Assembly (NCBI GenBank): GCA_963989385.1
Contig: OZ022502.1
Span: forward strand, 15,363,001-15,427,000
From: Ctena decussata
Lineage: Eukaryota > Mollusca > Bivalvia > Lucinida > Lucinidae
DNA length: 64,000 nucleotides
Direction of reading: 5' to 3'
Shown here: positions 27,185 to 33,100 of the stretch, piece by piece
Layout of the letters: every line of letters starts with the position of its first letter
How positions within the stretch are numbered: position 1 is the first letter of the stretch
Program-made: the position numbers and the translations under genes
The notes under the pieces: generated by a model
What the model was told of the DNA's origin: nothing
The model's input: only the letters and a program-made list of their open reading frames with translations
The model's database searches: none

Positions 27185-30100
27185 GGTCTGCTCTTCCGGT
27201 GGAGGAGTTTGTTCCAAGGGGGACAAATTCTTCCCATATGAGGGGATAGGCTTTGGGAGGGGAAGCAGCTGTCTAAATGACAAAGTGTGTCCCCCTGAAA
27301 AAGTGCCCTTTCACCTAAAACTGTAGTTGTATTTCATAAGTGTGCATGTCCGTCTTTATGTTCCTGTTATGATCTGTCTTTTGAATGTCTTGCCTTGATA
27401 TTTAGTTACTCTACTATCTATTACCTTCTGCAGGTGCTCCTATGTGGGCCGAAAATTCGTAATAAACGTTGTATCTTGTTTTCGGCGGGTTCGAGAACAG
27501 CAAGCACATTTTGAAAAATGACAATATACATTTGTAATACACAGCAATCAGCATGGGCTTGTAAAAATATGTCGCAAATGCGCACATGATCTTGCGCAAA
27601 GTACTCAGAGTCTCTCATTTGTCACTCATGTTCATATACCCAGTGTTCGTTGACTGTTTATGCTAGAAAGAATGCATTGCACACATACAATATTAGGTCT
27701 GAATGTTTCCTGCTGGGACAAGCCTTTTCACGCAACCCCTCACATACTGATATGCATATTTGTGATGCCGAGTGACAAAGGGTTCACAAAGCTTATAGAG
27801 GGCTTGAAAAATATTGCGGTTCTGCAGTTTCAAACAGCCGCCTTGCCACTGCCGGGCTGGGGTCAGGTCGTACATTGTAGTTGTGACGCAAGTTAAGGGG
27901 CGACGACTAAGGGCGGGTAAACTTCAAAACGTCAGTCTGGATGTGTCTGTTGTGGCTGAGTACTTGATACTTAGCTAGCAATCCCCATCCTTCCGTTTTA
28001 TCAATAAAATCTCATTCGAAAGTTAGTCGACCATCTTACAACTATTATCACTGGACTGAAAATCTAGATTGAGGAGAAGACACGATTAAGTGCAAATATG
28101 AAGGATTTCGTACATGATTTTTGTCGATAGTCGTGTCATGATTTGTGTTTTGTTGCGCAGATGGTCGTAAATGTTTAAAAGGAATGCTGAGATGGTCGTA
28201 AATGCGGAAAGCTAGACACCTCCTGTGAAAGATGGCTGTTTATTCCTGTAACGTATGAAGCTGAAATCTGATTTAACCGTGGTTGTAAAGAGCACTAATT
28301 AGGACACTCGCTGATGGGTTCAGGTTTGCAAATGATAAAGGAATAAAGGCGATACATGCTGATTTGTGACAAAGTACAAGAATCTACACGGTTTTCTAAA
28401 AAAACAGGCTTAACTTGGTGAGTGCATCTTTAGCGTCTCCACGGTTCTAGATAGAGAGAAATATGCCAAATATAATGGTAAAAACAGATCTGTAAAATAT
28501 TTTGTTAGTGCAGAGATATTTAAGAAAAACTGTCAGAAAAAAAGTTGTTTATCTGGCACGCGCAGTTTCCCGCAATGTCTCGTACGTAATACTTTCGTGT
28601 CCGTAAATTCGCCTACATACCGTGGGTAAGGGAAATAAGTTCTTTCTTTCTGAAATATTGGTGTTGCCCCTAATTAGAACAGCTCTTCACTTCTCATTAT
28701 TATTAGATTAAAAGATCTTGGGTTTTCCCTGCCAGAACAGTCCCAAATATCTAGATCTGTCTTATGAGACGCATCTGGATTTTGGGATTGTTTGGAAGGG
28801 AAAATTTCATCTTGTAGCAGAATAACACAAGACAGTCATTCTAGCTGGGTAAATAGTCTACCTTTTCGCTGTATAGCTATGGTGTGCTGGCTTTGAATTA
28901 CCAGATCTGCATTTTCATTGACTAGTCCATCAGATACATAGACATGGCAGATGCATTGTAATAAACAAGTGATGCTTACCACATGCGAGCACCTGATCAC
29001 ATTTCCTTTTTATACGCCCGTTTTCGAAAAACGGACGTATTATGTCGTGGCGCTGTCCGTCCGTCCGTCCGTCCGTCCGTAAACATTCTTGTGCGCGCCA
29101 TTACTCAGTAACCATTAGGGATATCTTCATGAAATTTTATAGGCATATGTATTAGGTTGGGGGAACGTGTCGCGTACAAGAATGGTTGCTCCCCCTTTCT
29201 TAGTATCGAAGTTATGCCCCTTTGATCAATTTTTTCCCTGCAAGTCTTGTGCGCGCCATAACTAGATAACCGTTTGGGATATCTTTATAAAACTTCATAG
29301 CAATGTGTATGAAGTCCTAGCGATGTGTCGCCTACAATAATGGCTGCTCTCCCTTTCTTAGTTTTAGAGTTACGTCCATTTCATTAGTACTTTTATCCTA
29401 TTTTTAGCTCACCTGAGCACAAAGTGCTCAGGATTGCTTTTGGGATACCCTGATGTCCGTCGTACGTCCGGACGGACGTCAGGACGGACGTCAGGACGGA
29501 CGTCCGTCAACTTTTGCTTGTGTACACTCTAGCGGGCACAGTTTCGATCCAATCTTTATGAAACTTTGTCAGAATGTTAGTCTTTATAAAATCTAGGCCA
29601 AGTTTGAAACTGGGTCATGTCGGGTCAAAAACTAGGTCACTAGGTCAAATCTTAGAAAAACCTTGTGTACGCTCTAGAGGGCACAGTTTTCATCCAAAGT
29701 TCATGAAACTTTGTCAGAATGTTTATCCTCATAGTATCTAGGACAAGTTCGAAACTGGGTCACGTCGGGTCTAAAACTAGGTCACTAGGTCAAATCATAG
29801 AAAAACCTTGTGTACGCTCTAGAGGACACAGTTTTGATCCAATCTTTATGAAACTTTGTCAGAATGTTTATTTCCATAAACTCTAGGCCAAGTTCGAAAC
29901 TGGGTCATGTCGGGTCAAAAACTAGGTCACTAGGTCAAATCTTAGAAAAACCTTGTGTACGCTCTAGAAGGCACAGTTTTGATCCAAAGTTCATGAAACT
30001 TAATCAGAAAGTTAATCCTTATAATATCTAGGATAAGTTTGAAACTGGGTCACATCGGGTCTAAAACTAGGTCACTAGGTCAAATCATAGAAAAAACCTA

Positions 30101-33100
30101 GTGTATGCTCTAGAGGACACAGTTTTGATCCAATCTTTATGAAACATTGTCAGAATGTTTATCTCTATAAACTTTAGGCCAAGTTCGAAACTGGGTCTTG
30201 TTGGGTCAAAAACTAGGTCACTAGGTCAAATCTTAGAAAAACCTTGTGTACGCTCTAGAAGGCACAGTTTTGATCCAAAGTTCATGAAACTTTGTCAGAA
30301 TGTTTATCCTCATAATATGTAGGACAACTTTGAAACTGGGTCACGTCGGGTCTAAACTAGGTCACTAGGTCAAATCATAGAAAAACCTTGTGTACGCTCT
30401 AGAGGACACAGTTTTGATCCAATCTTTATGAAACTTTGTCAGAATGTTTATTTCCATAAACTCTAAGCCAAGTTCAAAACTGGGTCATGTCGGGTCAAAA
30501 ACTAGGTCACTAGGTCAAATCTTAGAAAAACCTTGTGTACGCTCTAGAAAGCACAGTTTTGATCCAAAATTCATGAAACTTAATCAGAAAGTTTATCCTT
30601 ATAATATCTAGGATAAGTTTGAAACTGGGTCACGTCGGGTCTAAAACTAGGTCACTAGGTCAAATCATAGAAAAAACCTTGTGTATGCTCTAGAGGACAC
30701 AGTTTTGATCCAATCTTTATGAAACATTGTCACAATGTTTATCTCTATAAACTCTAGGCCAATGTCGAAACTGGGTCTTGTTGGGTCAAAAACTAGGTCA
30801 CTAGGTCAAATCTTAGAAAAGCCTTGTGTACGCTCTAGAAGGCACAGTTTTGATCCAAAGTTCATGAAACTTTGTCAGAATGTTTATCCTCATAATATGT
30901 AGGACAAGTGTGAAACTGGGTCATGTCGGGTCAAAAACTAGGTCACTATGTCAAATCATAGAAAAACCTTGTGTACGCTCTAGAGGACACAGTTTTGATC
31001 TAATCTTTATGAAACTTTGTCAGAATGTTTATTTCCATAAACTCTAGGCCAAGTTCAAAACTGGGTCATATCGGGTCAAAAACTAGGTCACTAGGTCAAA
31101 TCTTAGAAAAACCTTGTGTACGCTCTAGAGGACACAGTTTTGATCCAATCTTTATGAAACTTTGTCAGAATGTTTATCTCCATAAACTCTAGGCCAAGTT
31201 CGAAACTGGGTCATGTCTAGTCATAAACTAGGTCACTAGGTCAAATCTTAGAAAAACCTTGTGTGCACTCTAGAAGGCACAGTTTTGATTCAAAGTTCAT
31301 GAAACTTTGTCAGAATGTTTATCCTCATAATATGTAGGACAAGTTTGAAACTGGGTCATGTCGGGTCGAAAACTAGGTCACTAGGTCAAATCATAGAAAA
31401 ACCTTGTGTGCGCTTTAGAGGACACAGTTTTGATCTAATCTTTATGAAACTTTTTCAGAATGTTTATCTTCATAAACTCTCGGCCAAGTTTGAAAGTAGG
31501 TCATGTTGGGTTAAAAACTAGGTCACTAGGTCAAATCTTAGAAAAACATTATGTAAGCACTAGAAGGCATAGTTTTGATCCAATCTTCATGAAACTTTGT
31601 CAAAATGTTTATTGTCCATATATCTAAGCCCCCTGTGAAACTGAGTCACGTCGGCTCAAGGTCAAATCTTAGAAAAACTTTGTGTACACCCTAGAGGGCA
31701 CAGTTTTGATCCAATCTTCATGAAACTCTGTCAGAATGTTTATCTTAATGAAATCTAGGTAAAGTTTGAAACTGGGTCGTGTCGGGTCAAAAACTTGGTC
31801 ACTTGGTCAAATATAAGAACGACCTTGTATACGCTCCAGAGGGCACAGTTTTGATCCAATCTCAATGAAACCGTGTCAGAATGTTTATTCTTACAATATC
31901 CAGGCCAAGTTTGAAATTGGGTCATGTCGGGTCAAAAACTAGATCAAATGTTAGTATGGTAAAAACTCTTATAAATATTCACCAGAGCCAGTGAACTGAT
32001 TAATGCTCAGGTGAGCGATTCAGGGCCACCATGGCCCTCTTGTTGTGTATACCTATCTTGTGCATGCCATAACGTGGTAACCGTTTGGAATATCATGATG
32101 AAACTGTATAGCAATGTGCATGATCACAAGACAATGTGTCATATATAAGAATGGTTGCTCCCTCTTTCTTAATTTTGGAGTAACCTCCATTTGATTAGTA
32201 TTTTCAGGTGTTTCTCATTCACTCCATATCTCCTTAATCTTTTGAAATATTAGAATGAAGCTTTGTAGGAATGTGTATAATAATGGGGCAATGTATCCTG
32301 AACAAGAACCACAACTCTGGCTTACTTACTGAATTATCTGCCCTTGCATAAATTTCCTGTTTACTCTAACTCCATAACCATTTGAAATAAATGGTATGTA
32401 TATTATAAAAAAAATCAATTCAAGGGAAAATAGTAGAACCAAAAAAGGTACATCTTGTATATTTAGGTTACCTCCCTTATTCCACTTTGGCAAAGCAACT
32501 TACCTTGGCAACTGATTTTTGGTATGTGTTAAATATCTAAATAATGTTGCAGTCATTAATTATAGAGTGGCTGCCCCTGTTTGTTTGCCTTTCTATCCTC
32601 TTGTAAGCAATCTTGTTCATTCTGTTACTGCTTTATGACATTTAAACGGGCGTATTATGCGCCGCTTGCGAAGCCCTTGTTCAATTTTGGGAGTTCATGT
32701 CTGTGTAGCAGAATATTTTGGATTTGTTGATGTGTACTGTATTTTTTAATCCTATTAAATACCCGGTGGCATTGCATTTTCGGAAAGGGGGCATTATTTA
32801 GGGCCTAAAGTGTATTAAATCGGCCACTGCCAAAATACCTCTAATAAGCTATATAAAGGTGATGGAAATACTTTCAGAGGAGTTAGCTACTATTTCTCCT
32901 TCCTTCTCAATAGGTGTCAACTCTTAAAGGAAAGAATTTGCTCCTCTAGGAGCAAATTCTTTCTTTTAAAGAGTAGACCCCATGTCAGTGTGCTACCTTA
33001 TCCAGAGAAGCTCACAGGAAGTCGTGCAAGTTGATATAACATTATTTTCGGAAAAGAGGCACGGGGCGTTTATTTGAGCAGGGGCGTTTATTAGGATTAA

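Larger units (their letters stand above)
19744..28624. mobile_element. 8.9-kb non-autonomous DNA transposon, CAC...GTG ends, about 505-bp TIRs
   Basis: Ends begin CACGGTATGTAGGCGAATTT and the right end is its near-perfect inverted copy. Inverted repeats run about 505 bp. GGTA flanks both sides (19740-19743, 28625-28628) as a 4-bp target duplication. The paralogous empty site is visible near 33461-33480. No transposase frame is seen; the interior is filled by other elements (21228-22479, 24444-27082), microsatellites and foldbacks. CAC termini with a 4-bp duplication suggest the CACTA/Mirage/Chapaev group, Chapaev type; this is inference from termini only. Confidence 0.85.

Noticed and set aside
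19744..28624. Polinton/Maverick element
   Set aside because: Inverted end length fits, but the termini are CAC rather than AG, the duplication is 4 bp rather than 6, and no polymerase, integrase or capsid frame is present.
24444..32043. Regular repeats of about 146 bp considered as a CRISPR-like array
   Set aside because: Units are contiguous with no unique spacers and lie within a eukaryotic transposon with clear ends.
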